Shown piece by piece: positions 34,456-42,500 of a DNA stretch of 64,000 nucleotides. How positions within the stretch are numbered: position 1 is the first letter of the stretch; each line of letters starts with the position of its first letter. The stretch comes from Akkermansia muciniphila (GTDB taxonomy: Bacteria; Verrucomicrobiota; Kiritimatiellia; RFP12; JAAYNR01). Both the position numbers and the translations under genes were made by a program. Where the stretch lies: the NCBI GenBank assembly GCA_945870025.1, contig CAMBQN010000007.1:49927-113926 (forward strand), given 5' to 3'. The notes beneath the pieces are model-generated. The model saw nothing but the letters and a program-made list of their open reading frames with translations, was not told the DNA's origin and searched no databases.

Positions 34456-35439
34456 ATGCCGCCTCTGCTCCAGATCGAACATCTCTCCGTGCGCTTCGAC
34501 ACCGATGACGGCGTCGTCGCTGCGGTTGACGATGTCTCGTTTGCGCTCAATCGCGGCGAGATTCTGGGAATCGTCGGCGAGTCGGGCTGCGGCAAATCCG
34601 CAACCGCGCTGGCCATCCCCCGCCTGCTCCCCATGCCGCCCGCCCGCCTGTCGCCGGCATCGTCCATCCGCCTGGATGGCCTGGAGCTGACGTCCCTTCC
34701 CGTTCCCGCGCTGCGCGCCCTGCGCGGCGCGCGCATCGGCATGATTTTTCAGGATCCCATGACGGCGCTTTCGCCGCTCCGGCGCGTGTGCGATCAGATT
34801 AGCGAGGCCCTGCGCCTCCATCGCCGCCTCTCCGCCGCAGAGGCGCGACACCTGGCGCTTGACTGGCTGGTGCGCGTGGGCATCGAAGACCCGGAGCGCT
34901 GCGCCCGCGCCTATCCGTACGAACTCTCGGGTGGCATGCAGCAGCGCGTGATGATCGCGATTGCCCTGTGCCACGACCCCGATCTGCTCATCGCCGATGA
35001 GCCGACGACCGCGCTCGATGTCACGACCCAGGCACAAGTGCTCAACCTGATGCAGGCCCTCTGCCGCAAAACCACCGCACTGCTGCTGATCACCCATGAC
35101 ATGGGCGTCGTCTGGCGGATGTGTACCCAGGTCGCCGTGATGTATGCCGGCGAGATCGTGGAACAGGCACCGGCGCCGGCGTTTTTTGCCCGTCCGCTCC
35201 ATCCTTACGCGATCGCGCTGCTCGAGGCGATTCCCTCAGCCGCGACTCGCGGACGCCCGCTCCGAGCCATTCCGGGACAGGTGCCATCGGCGCTGGCGTG
35301 GCCCGGTGGCTGCCGATTCGCCGAGCGCTGCCTCTGCGCCCACCCCGATTGTCTCACCCAGCATCCCACCCTCGCCGCAGCCCGGTCCGACGCCGCGCGC
35401 CTGGTCCGCTGCCCTTATGCCGATGAAAACACTCCTTGA
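34456..35439 (+). CDS. ABC transporter ATP-binding protein, OppD/DppD type
   Basis: 327 residues. Walker A is GESGCGKSATALAIPRL (about residues 38-54), the Q-loop is in IFQDPMTALSP, the signature is LSGGMQQRVMIAIAL and Walker B is LLIADEPTTALDVT. The C-terminal oligopeptide-transporter extension has the cysteine cluster of OppD-type ATPases (CRFAERCLCAHPDC then CPYADE), which in this family can bind an iron-sulfur cluster. It overlaps the start of the next ATPase gene by 23 bases. Confidence 0.95.
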   Translation: MPPLLQIEHLSVRFDTDDGVVAAVDDVSFALNRGEILGIVGESGCGKSATALAIPRLLPMPPARLSPASSIRLDGLELTSLPVPALRALRGARIGMIFQDPMTALSPLRRVCDQISEALRLHRRLSAAEARHLALDWLVRVGIEDPERCARAYPYELSGGMQQRVMIAIALCHDPDLLIADEPTTALDVTTQAQVLNLMQALCRKTTALLLITHDMGVVWRMCTQVAVMYAGEIVEQAPAPAFFARPLHPYAIALLEAIPSAATRGRPLRAIPGQVPSALAWPGGCRFAERCLCAHPDCLTQHPTLAAARSDAARLVRCPYADENTP

Positions 35440-36277
35440 TATTCGCGATCTGCGCACCTGGTACCCACTTCGGAGCGGCCTGTTCGGCCGCGTCCGCGGC
35501 CATGTTTGTGCCGTTGACGGCGTCTCGCTGCAGGTGAGAGCGGGCGAAACGCTCGGCATTGTCGGTGAGTCCGGCTGCGGAAAAACAACACTCGCCCGCA
35601 CCATCCTTCTGCTCGCCAAACCCCATTCCGGCGAAATCCTGCTCGACGGCCGCGACATCACCGCGTTTGACGCCGCCGAGCGCGTGGCTTACCGGCGCGC
35701 CGTGCAGGTCGTCTTTCAGGATCCCTTCGCCTCGCTCAATCCGCGCCACACCATCTTGGACGCGATCACCGAAGCCCTGCTGGCTCACGGCCTGATCAGT
35801 CGCCGCGAACGCCGCGAGACGGCGGTCGGCCTGCTGGCCGATGTCGGACTCGGCCCCGAGGCGCTCGACCGCTATCCGCACGCTTTTTCGGGCGGACAGC
35901 GCCAGCGAATCTGCATCGCCCGCGCACTCGCCCTCAAGCCCCGCCTTCTGATTTGCGACGAAGCGGTCAGCGCGCTCGACCTCTCCGTGCGCGCCCAGAT
36001 TCTCAACCTGCTCGAATCCCTCCGCACCAAGCACAACCTCTCCTATCTTTTCATCACCCACGATATCGGCGTAGTTCGGCATCTGGCCGACCGCATTGCG
36101 GTGATGTACAAAGGTCGGATTATCGAGACCGGGCCTACCGAGTCGATCCTCGGCGCGCCCCAAGATCCCTACACCCGTGCACTGCTCGAAGCCGTGCCGG
36201 TGGTCGGAGGCGCTCACAACGCCGCATTGTCAATCAACCGCGTCTTGCCGGAAAAGGCCGCGACGAGCGCCACCTGA
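35417..36277 (+). CDS. ABC transporter ATP-binding protein, OppF type
   Basis: 286 residues from the ATG at 35417 (the ATG at 35423 is an alternative); the frame stays open upstream inside the oppD-like gene. Walker A GESGCGKTTLARTIL, Q-loop VFQDPFASLNPRHT, signature FSGGQRQRICIARAL and Walker B LLICDEAVSALDLS are all intact. The end, KGRIIETGPTESILGAPQDPYTRALLEAVP, is typical of OppF. No substrate-binding protein gene accompanies the operon. The last 64 bases overlap the convergent panC gene. Confidence 0.94.
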   Translation: MPMKTLLDIRDLRTWYPLRSGLFGRVRGHVCAVDGVSLQVRAGETLGIVGESGCGKTTLARTILLLAKPHSGEILLDGRDITAFDAAERVAYRRAVQVVFQDPFASLNPRHTILDAITEALLAHGLISRRERRETAVGLLADVGLGPEALDRYPHAFSGGQRQRICIARALALKPRLLICDEAVSALDLSVRAQILNLLESLRTKHNLSYLFITHDIGVVRHLADRIAVMYKGRIIETGPTESILGAPQDPYTRALLEAVPVVGGAHNAALSINRVLPEKAATSAT

Positions 36278-37050
36278 CCGTGCGACAGTGCGTCGACGGG
36301 ATCCAGCGTGTCGGCGTCGACAATCGCGACATAATCCACTCGCAATCCCCGGCTTTCCAGATGCGCACGCATCCGCCCTTTCACCGCCGCCGTGTCGCGC
36401 TCACCGGCCTCAGCCGCGTCGTGGGCCAGCGCCAGCGCCTGACTCAGCCCCAGTCCCATCCGCCGCTCGTCGGCCGAGAGATAGGCATTTCGCGAACTCA
36501 TCGCCAATCCGTCCGGATCGCGTAAAATCGGCGCGACGACCATCTCGACCGGAAAATTCAAGTCTCGCACCATTCTCCGGATCACGGCGACCTGCTGGTA
36601 GTCCTTCTGACCGAACACCGCCACATCAGGCAGCGCGATGTTAAACAATTTGGCGACCACCGTGCAGACCCCCCGGAAATGCCCCGGCCGCGACGCGCCG
36701 CACAATCCCGCCGACAGACGCTCCTCCACCACCGCCACGCTCGCGTCCGGCGCATACATCCCGGCCGCCTGCGGCAGAAACACCGCGGCCACGCCCGCGC
36801 TGCGACACAGCTCCAGATCGCGCGCAATCGACTGCGGATAGGTGCTGAAATCCTCGTTAGGACCGAACTGCGTCGGATTGACGAAAAGGCTCAGGGCCAC
36901 GGCGCCGCACCGCTCCCGCGCCAACCGCACCAGCGAGAGGTGTCCCTCGTGCAAAAAGCCCATGGTCGGCACCAAGCCCAGCCGCAGGCCCGCCCGCTTG
37001 GTCTCCACCGCCCACGCCTGCATCTCTTTTGGATTTTCGATCACCCGCAT
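36214..37050 (-). CDS. panC: pantothenate synthetase
   Basis: 278 residues, close to the ~283 of E. coli PanC. Catalyses ATP-dependent condensation of pantoate with beta-alanine. Motifs: GLVPTMGFLHEGHLSLVR with the HIGH-like HEGH, SLFVNPTQFGPNEDFSTYP, FGQKDYQQVAVIRRMVRDL and MSSRNAYLSADER with the KMSKS-like loop. The ATG at 37050 has GGGAGG nine bases upstream; the open frame upstream runs through a repeat element and is not coding. The 3' 64 bases overlap the convergent ABC ATPase gene. panB and panD are not in the window. Confidence 0.97.
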   Translation of the reverse strand: MRVIENPKEMQAWAVETKRAGLRLGLVPTMGFLHEGHLSLVRLARERCGAVALSLFVNPTQFGPNEDFSTYPQSIARDLELCRSAGVAAVFLPQAAGMYAPDASVAVVEERLSAGLCGASRPGHFRGVCTVVAKLFNIALPDVAVFGQKDYQQVAVIRRMVRDLNFPVEMVVAPILRDPDGLAMSSRNAYLSADERRMGLGLSQALALAHDAAEAGERDTAAVKGRMRAHLESRGLRVDYVAIVDADTLDPVDALSHGQVALVAAFSGKTRLIDNAAL

Positions 37051-37068
37051 GACGTCCGTCCTCCCTTG

Positions 37069-37240
37069 AGGCGCTTGCAAAACCTCCTTCGTCGGTTCTG
37101 CAAGCGCCGTATTCAGAAGCCAGTATTCAGAATTCAGAATTGTAACCCTCTCACAGGCAACGTGTTCTATTATTCTGACTCCTGACTCCTGTATTCTGAC
37201 TTCTCTCTTGCAAACACCCCGAAGGGGGTTTTGCAAGAGT
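37069..37240. repeat. hairpin-bounded intergenic repeat element, copy B
   Basis: Opens with GGCGCTTGCA (37070-37079) pairing with 37099-37108, extended by AACC/GGTT. Closes with CTCTTGCAAA (37205-37214) pairing with 37230-37239, extended by ACCCC/GGGGG. The left inner arm (GTATTCAG, AATTCAGAAT units, 37109-37140) is an imperfect reverse complement of the right arm (TATTCTGACTCCTGACTCCTG, 37171-37191, and on to 37204). The architecture equals copy A at 3691-3835. It separates the dciA-like gene from panC. Confidence 0.8.
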
Positions 37241-37264
37241 CCCTCCTGTTTCACACCTGCCCGG

Positions 37265-37696
37265 TCATCCGATCATCAGCCGCACCTGCCGCACCGGCAC
37301 ATCACCCGCAAACGCCCGAACCGCCCGTTCCATCGCTGGCAGGTCCGTGCGTCGGATGTTGAACAGATCCACGCTGTTGCGCACATAGACGTAGAGAATC
37401 CCATTGTGAAATTTACCCGGCCTGCATTTCGCCGCCGCCGCCGCGCCGGCGACGGCCGGCCACTCCACGGCCAGCCGCTCAAGCCAGGGCGACGCCTCGA
37501 TCCCGAGTTTCCTGAGCACCCGCTCCATGGCCACCGCGACTGCCTGCTCGCGCGGACGACGCTGCTCACGCACGGTCACGTCAAAAGGTAGTTGCGACGA
37601 CGCCTTCAGCGGCGGCTCGTAGGAGAGATCCTCCTGCTCCTGGTCCATCGCTGCAGAGCCGCCATCCCCGCTTCCCGTGGACTCTGGTTTACGCAT
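37265..37696 (-). CDS. DUF721/DciA-like protein
   Basis: 143 residues from the ATG at 37696, with GGAGG five bases upstream (a GTG at 37714 is possible). The C-terminal ~95 residues have the DUF721 pattern: an N-terminal helix (AMERVLRKLGIEASPWLERLAVEWPAVAG) followed by a KH-like fold with GILYVYVRNSVDLFNIRR. DciA, the characterised member, helps load the replicative helicase in bacteria lacking DnaC or DnaI. The first ~45 residues are low-complexity. The start overlaps the end of the HD gene by 8 bases. Confidence 0.85.
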   Translation of the reverse strand: MRKPESTGSGDGGSAAMDQEQEDLSYEPPLKASSQLPFDVTVREQRRPREQAVAVAMERVLRKLGIEASPWLERLAVEWPAVAGAAAAAKCRPGKFHNGILYVYVRNSVDLFNIRRTDLPAMERAVRAFAGDVPVRQVRLMIG

Positions 37697-38480
37697 CAGC
37701 CCCTCCAAGGTCACTCAATCGTTGAAAATAGCGGCGAACCCGTGGGTCGTCGCATCGCGCCAGCACCAGACGCTCGCGGTATTCCAGCACGCGCCGTTCG
37801 CGAGCCAGCCGCCGCGACGCGGCATAATGCAACTGCCCGGAAAGCCACGAGACCTGCACCATGACGAAATCGCAGAAGGTGGTGACATCGCGGTAATTGA
37901 TCGCGTGACCCGCATCGAGCGCCGCCAGCATGGGTTCGGAGACTCCTCCCGTCAGTTGCAAATTCCACGTGATCTCGGGATTGTGCTCAAGCTGCCCGCT
38001 CTCGACAGCCTCCTCCATCACGCGGAAAATATCGAGTTTATCGGCATCACGCACCACATAGGCAATGCGCGCCGCGTCTGCGGCGGTGTCCGGCGGCAGC
38101 GTGATTCCGTTATGCCGCCTCACCGCTTCAAAAATGATCCGCGCATCGTCCTCGGGCAACCCATCGCAGATCCCTTCCTGAAGCATCACGGCGCAGCCCC
38201 GTTCGGCGTGGTTCACCGAGGCGCTATCCTGAAACGTGCCAAACTCGGCGTACTGTGAAAAGCGTCCAATGTCGTGCAGGAGCGCCGCCGTTCGCCCCAG
38301 CAGCACCTGTGGCAGCGTCCAGCCTTCTGCGGCCATCACGCGCCCGGCGTCCGCCACGACATGGGCGGTGTGCCGCCGCTTGAGCGCCTGCATCGCGGGA
38401 AACGCGCCATCCGGTCCGCGAAAACGGGCCACGTAACGGTTGAAACGGCTTCTTATCGCCTGAAAATGCTCGTGGTTCAC
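37689..38480 (-). CDS. HD-domain hydrolase
   Basis: 263 residues. Metal-dependent phosphohydrolase of the HD superfamily: the first His is in RRHTAHVVADAGR (about residue 37), the HD doublet in ALLHDIGRFSQY (about residue 69), then NHAERG, RRHNG and the C-terminal Asp in VRDADKLDIFR. Members hydrolyse nucleotides or cyclic dinucleotides, and the substrate is not evident. The C-terminus overlaps the DciA-like start; both genes precede panC on the minus strand. tRNA-Leu is 48 bases upstream of the start, on the same strand. Confidence 0.88.
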   Translation of the reverse strand: MNHEHFQAIRSRFNRYVARFRGPDGAFPAMQALKRRHTAHVVADAGRVMAAEGWTLPQVLLGRTAALLHDIGRFSQYAEFGTFQDSASVNHAERGCAVMLQEGICDGLPEDDARIIFEAVRRHNGITLPPDTAADAARIAYVVRDADKLDIFRVMEEAVESGQLEHNPEITWNLQLTGGVSEPMLAALDAGHAINYRDVTTFCDFVMVQVSWLSGQLHYAASRRLARERRVLEYRERLVLARCDDPRVRRYFQRLSDLGGADA

Positions 38481-38528
38481 GCCTTCATCCTTCGTACGCT
38501 TACCCTGCTCACAAAACCGGAAAGATCA

Positions 38529-38617
38529 TGGTGCCTGGGGAGGGAGTCGAACCCTCACGCCGGATTACCCGACAACGGATTTTAAGTCCGGTGCGTCTGC
38601 CATTCCGCCACCCAGGC
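38529..38617 (-). tRNA. tRNA-Leu (anticodon UAA)
   Basis: On the minus strand the acceptor arms GCCTGGG and CCCAGGC pair, with discriminator A and an encoded CCA (38531-38529). The T-arm GGGTTCGACTCCC, anticodon stem-loop CGGAC-TTAAAAT-CCG with anticodon TAA, and the long variable arm of a class II tRNA are present. Total length is 89 nt with CCA. Confidence 0.97.
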
Positions 38618-38893
38618 AAGTTCACTCAAAGAATCAATGTTTTATTGGGTTTTTTGCCACTTTTAGCCCTCTTCCCGCCTGTCTTCTGTCCCCTGAACCT
38701 GTCTCTGAAAACCCCTGTTTTACACCCTTTTTAGCCACTTTTTGTATACAGTTTGTACACACCCCCCTTTGCGGTCTTTTCGGGGTTCAGGCGATCTGTA
38801 GCACGGGATTATTAAAGCAGGTATCCGCGCCCCGGTCAAGCCGCCCGTAAGGAGGTGGTCTTGCCATCACCAGCCTGTCTACCGGATGTGATC

Positions 38894-38937
38894 GGCCCGT
38901 TCTGAAGGGCGCTCAATCACGCCCGAAAGAACGGGCC
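38894..38937. repeat. 44-bp nested palindrome
   Basis: The outer arms GGCCCGTTCT (38894-38903) and AGAACGGGCC (38928-38937) pair perfectly. The inner arms GGGCG (38907-38911) and CGCCC (38920-38924) also pair, giving a long stem with an 8-base loop. No T-run follows on either side, so a simple terminator is not assured. Confidence 0.75.
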
Positions 38938-39244
38938 GGGGCCGGGGGACCTGCTAATGGTTCTGCAGGCTCGGAAGATGCGGATGCGGGGCGGTCTGCC
39001 ATGACGCATGAAGGGAGGCCCAGTGTGCCGAATGGGCACCCAGGCGGGCGATTTAATTTCGAGAATATGTTCGTCGAGCGCCCGGCCAGAGGGGCCATTG
39101 AGGTTCTGGCCGGCGGATTTGAGGGTGCCGATAGTATGCGGCGGGGTGATAGTGGCGATGAGCTGCTCAATCCCCTCCCCTGTCCAGAAAATCTTGCCTC
39201 ATTTATCAGGAACACGGGCGTGATGCAGTTTAGCGCGACACGAT

Positions 39245-39421
39245 ATGACGTGCGATGAGATTGAACACGCGCGGATGCTGATTGACGGCGGTATGCGCGT
39301 GGGTTGGAGACGGCCAATCAAGGCGCTTGCTGACAACGAGTTGCGCGGGTATTGGCGGGTGGGACGTGGACAGAAGACCTATCCCTTGGCGGTTGCATTG
39401 GTGTTGGTGGGTGGGGTATGA
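39245..39421 (+). CDS. possible small ORF
   Basis: 58 residues (MTCDEIEHARMLIDGG at the start). It overlaps a short unsupported frame ending at 39258. The N-terminal half looks protein-like, but the end runs into the AGAAGACC near-repeat, so the original gene may have been cut. No ribosome site is clear. Confidence 0.2.
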   Translation: MTCDEIEHARMLIDGGMRVGWRRPIKALADNELRGYWRVGRGQKTYPLAVALVLVGGV

Positions 39422-39552
39422 ATAGAAGACCTGTCCCTTGGCGGCTGGCCGCAGTTCAACGGTTCGGTTCGGGCCGCGGTTGGGCGTTCTTCATGTCCAG
39501 GACTTGTTGAACTCGCTCTTTGAGCGCCAGGCTCTCTTCCCTCAGTTTCTGT

Positions 39553-42500
39553 CTAGCCAAGAGTAAGAATAGGCTCTAAATATAAGTCGAAAAGTTTGTT
39601 TCTGTCCACCTCAGCTAGTTTGTTTTTGTTCACCGTCACATCGGGATGGTCGGGGCCGAGGGCCTTCTCCCTGATCTCCAGCGCACGGTTTAAGAGTTGC
39701 TCCGCCCTGATGTAGTTGTTCCACGTTCGGTATATCTCGGCCAGGTTATCCAGTTTTCCAGCCACATCGGGATGGTCATGGCCAACGTTCTGCTCGGTGA
39801 CATGCAGGGCCCGCTCAGCAACCCGCAGCGCAAGTATGTCCTTGTTCCCCGCCGCATGGGGGTGGGCGGGTCCAAAAAACCTCTTCCTGATCTCCAGCGC
39901 GTGCTTGATCTTCTCCATATTGCTGGAATTGGAAAACTTGGGCGAACCCCAGTACAAATTCCACTCCTCGTCGCTGATCAGTTCACGATAGAAAACGGCT
40001 AGGTTGTCCAGGCTCTTCGCCACATCTGGATGATCGGGGCCGAGGACCTCTACCCTGATCTCCAGAGCGCGTTCGTAAAACAGGGCTTTCCTGGCACTGG
40101 CAAAAAAAACCTGCTGGTAGTCGATAGAATCGGCTAGGTTTTCCAGGCTCGTCGCCACATCGAGATGGACGGGGCCGAGGACCCTTTCCCTGATCGCCAG
40201 TGCTCGTTCGTAGAGAGGCTCCGCCTTGTCGTAGTTGTAGTCGATGTATTCGGATGACCATTCCCTGGATGACCATTCCTTGTTGGATCGCTGGCCGCAA
40301 TAGAATTTGGCCAGGGTGTCTAAGCTCGTCGCCACATCGAGATGGTCGGGACCGAGGGCCTGCTTCCTGATCGCCAGTGCTCGTTCGTAGAGAGGCTCCG
40401 CCTTGTCGTAGGGGGTGAAGTAGACCATGTTCGGCTCATAGTCGTAGTCGTTTTGGTGGTCTTCCTCGCATAGAATATCCTCGTCGTCGATATCATTCCC
40501 TAGTTCTTCTCTTGAGCAGTGAGGCCTGCACCAATCATTATCGTCGCTGTCTTGCCTGGTAGCTACAGCCTCGTAGTATCCCAGAGCGCAATAGATGGCG
40601 GCTAGCGTGTCCAGGCTCTTCGCCACATCGAGATGATCTGGGCCGAGGGCCTTCTCCCTGACCGCCAGCGCTCGTTTGTAGAGAGGCAGTGCCTTTAAGG
40701 AGCCGTACCGGGTTCGGTATATCTCGGCCAGATTGTCCAGGCTCGTCGCCACATCTGGATGGTCGGGGCCGAGGGCCCGTATGTTGACCTGCAGGGTTTT
40801 CTGCGCATTCAGCACCACAAGGTTATCTAGGCTTTTCGCCACATCGGGATGATGGGGGCCGAGGACCTTCCACTTAATTGCCAACGCGCGTATGAAAAGC
40901 GGCTCCGCCTTGTCGTAGTTGGCGCAGATTCGGTATTGTTCGGCAAGAGTTTCTAGGTTTTTGGCCACATCGGGATGGTCAGGGCCGAGGGTTTTCTCTC
41001 TAATCGCCAGCGCGCGCTTGTAGAGAGGCTCCGCTTCAGGGGATTTGAAGGAATAGAAATCGGCTAGGTTGTCCAGTCTCGTCGCCACATCTGGATGATC
41101 GGGGCCGAGAACCTTCTCCTTGAGCGCCAGCGCACGCATGTAGAGAGGCAGCGCTCTTGGGGCGCTGAGATTGAAGAGGATTTCCTCCCCGTAAAAGAAA
41201 TCGCCTAGGGCGTCCAGATTTTTCGCCACATCGGGATGGTCTGAACTGAGGGCATGTTCCTGGATCGTCAGCGCGCGATCATAGAGCCTCTCCGCCTTGT
41301 CCTTGTCGTACCCACTTGTGTATCTGCTTCGCTCATTCTTGATGCAGATGCGGACCAAATTAATCAGACTCTTCACCAGATCGGGATGGTCGGGGCCCAG
41401 GGTCTTCTCCCTGATCGCCAGCGCACGTTTGAAGAGCCGCTTGGCCTTGGTGTATTCGCACTTGGTTCGGTATATCTCGGCCAGATTGTCCAGAATTGTC
41501 GCCACATCGAGATGACCGAGGCCGAGGACCTGCTCCCTAATCGCCAGCGTGTACTTTAGCGGCTCCGCCTTGGGGCGATAGTCCCGCGTTCGGTATATCT
41601 CGGCCAGATGGTCCAGAATCGTCGTCACATCGAGGTGGACAGGGGCGACATCCTGTTCGGCGACCTGTAGGGCTTTCTTTTCAACCAGCGCCGCTAGCAT
41701 TAGCTTGGTCTCCGCCACATCGCGGTGGTCAGGGCCAAGGGACTTCTCCCTGATCGCCAGCGCGCGCTGCAAGAGCGGATCCGCCTTGTCCACGTGGTCG
41801 GCGTCGAGGGTTAGGTAGTGTTTGGCTAGGTTGTCCAGGCCCGTATCCTCATCGAAGTGGTCCCCGTCGAGAGCCATATCCCTGCACATCGATTCATGCT
41901 TGTAGTCGGCGGCGAGAGCCATATCCCTGCACATCGATTCATGCTTGTAGTCGGCGGCGATGGTTAGGTAGAGTTGGGTTAGGTTGTACAGGCTTGTCGC
42001 CACATCGGAATGGTCGGTGCCGAGCGCCTTCTCCCTGATCGCCAGCGCGCGCTTCAAGAGCTGCTCCGCCCTAGCGTAGTCGTTCTGAGGTAGGCAGTTT
42101 TCGGCCAGATTGTCCAAGGTCTTCGCCACATCGAGATGGTCGGGGCCGAGAGTCTCTTCCCTGATCTTCAGCGCGCGCTTCAAGCGCTGCTCCGCCACCG
42201 TGTAGTGGTGCTGCGTTCGATATATCTCGGCCAGTTTGTCCAGGTTCTTTGCCACATCGAGATGGTCAGGGCCGAGCGCCTTTTCCCTGAGCTCCAGCGC
42301 GCGCTGCAAGAGCTTCCCCGCATAGCAGTCGTAGTCCCGCGTTCGATATATCTCGGCCAAAGTATCAAGCTTGGCCGCCACATCGGGATGGTCAGGGCCG
42401 AGCGCCTTATCCCCGGTCTTGACTGCACCCTTTAAGAGCTGCTCCACCTTGTCGTCGTCGGCGAGGGTTAGGTAGAGTTGGGCTAGGTTGTGCAGGCTTT

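Larger units (their letters stand above)
38618..39552. other. gene-poor stretch between tRNA-Leu and the giant TPR gene
   Basis: No convincing gene. There is a nested palindrome (38894-38937). An AT-rich segment with TGTATACA and TGTACACA lies near 38746-38762. A 20-base near-repeat, AGAAGACCTATCCCTTGGCG / AGAAGACCTGTCCCTTGGCG, starts at 39374 and 39424. Short open frames on both strands around 38913-39317 overlap each other and show no family motif. The interval marks the change from core genes to accessory genes and may be degraded mobile DNA. Confidence 0.5.

Noticed and set aside
36996..37254. N-terminal extension of PanC
   Set aside because: The extra residues are translated repeat element B. 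The ATG at 37050 has a good ribosome site and matches the family start.
38529..38617. tRNA-Leu as integration site of the downstream island
   Set aside because: The tRNA is on the minus strand, so its 3' end faces the core genes, not the island. No second copy of the tRNA end is visible.
38894..38937. Integron attC site
   Set aside because: The nested palindrome lacks the R/L box consensus and the unpaired extrahelical bases, and no integrase or cassette array is present.
38913..39317. Overlapping short frames on both strands (minus 38913-39317, plus 39001-39258)
   Set aside because: Neither has a ribosome site, a motif or a coherent neighbour; they overlap each other on opposite strands.
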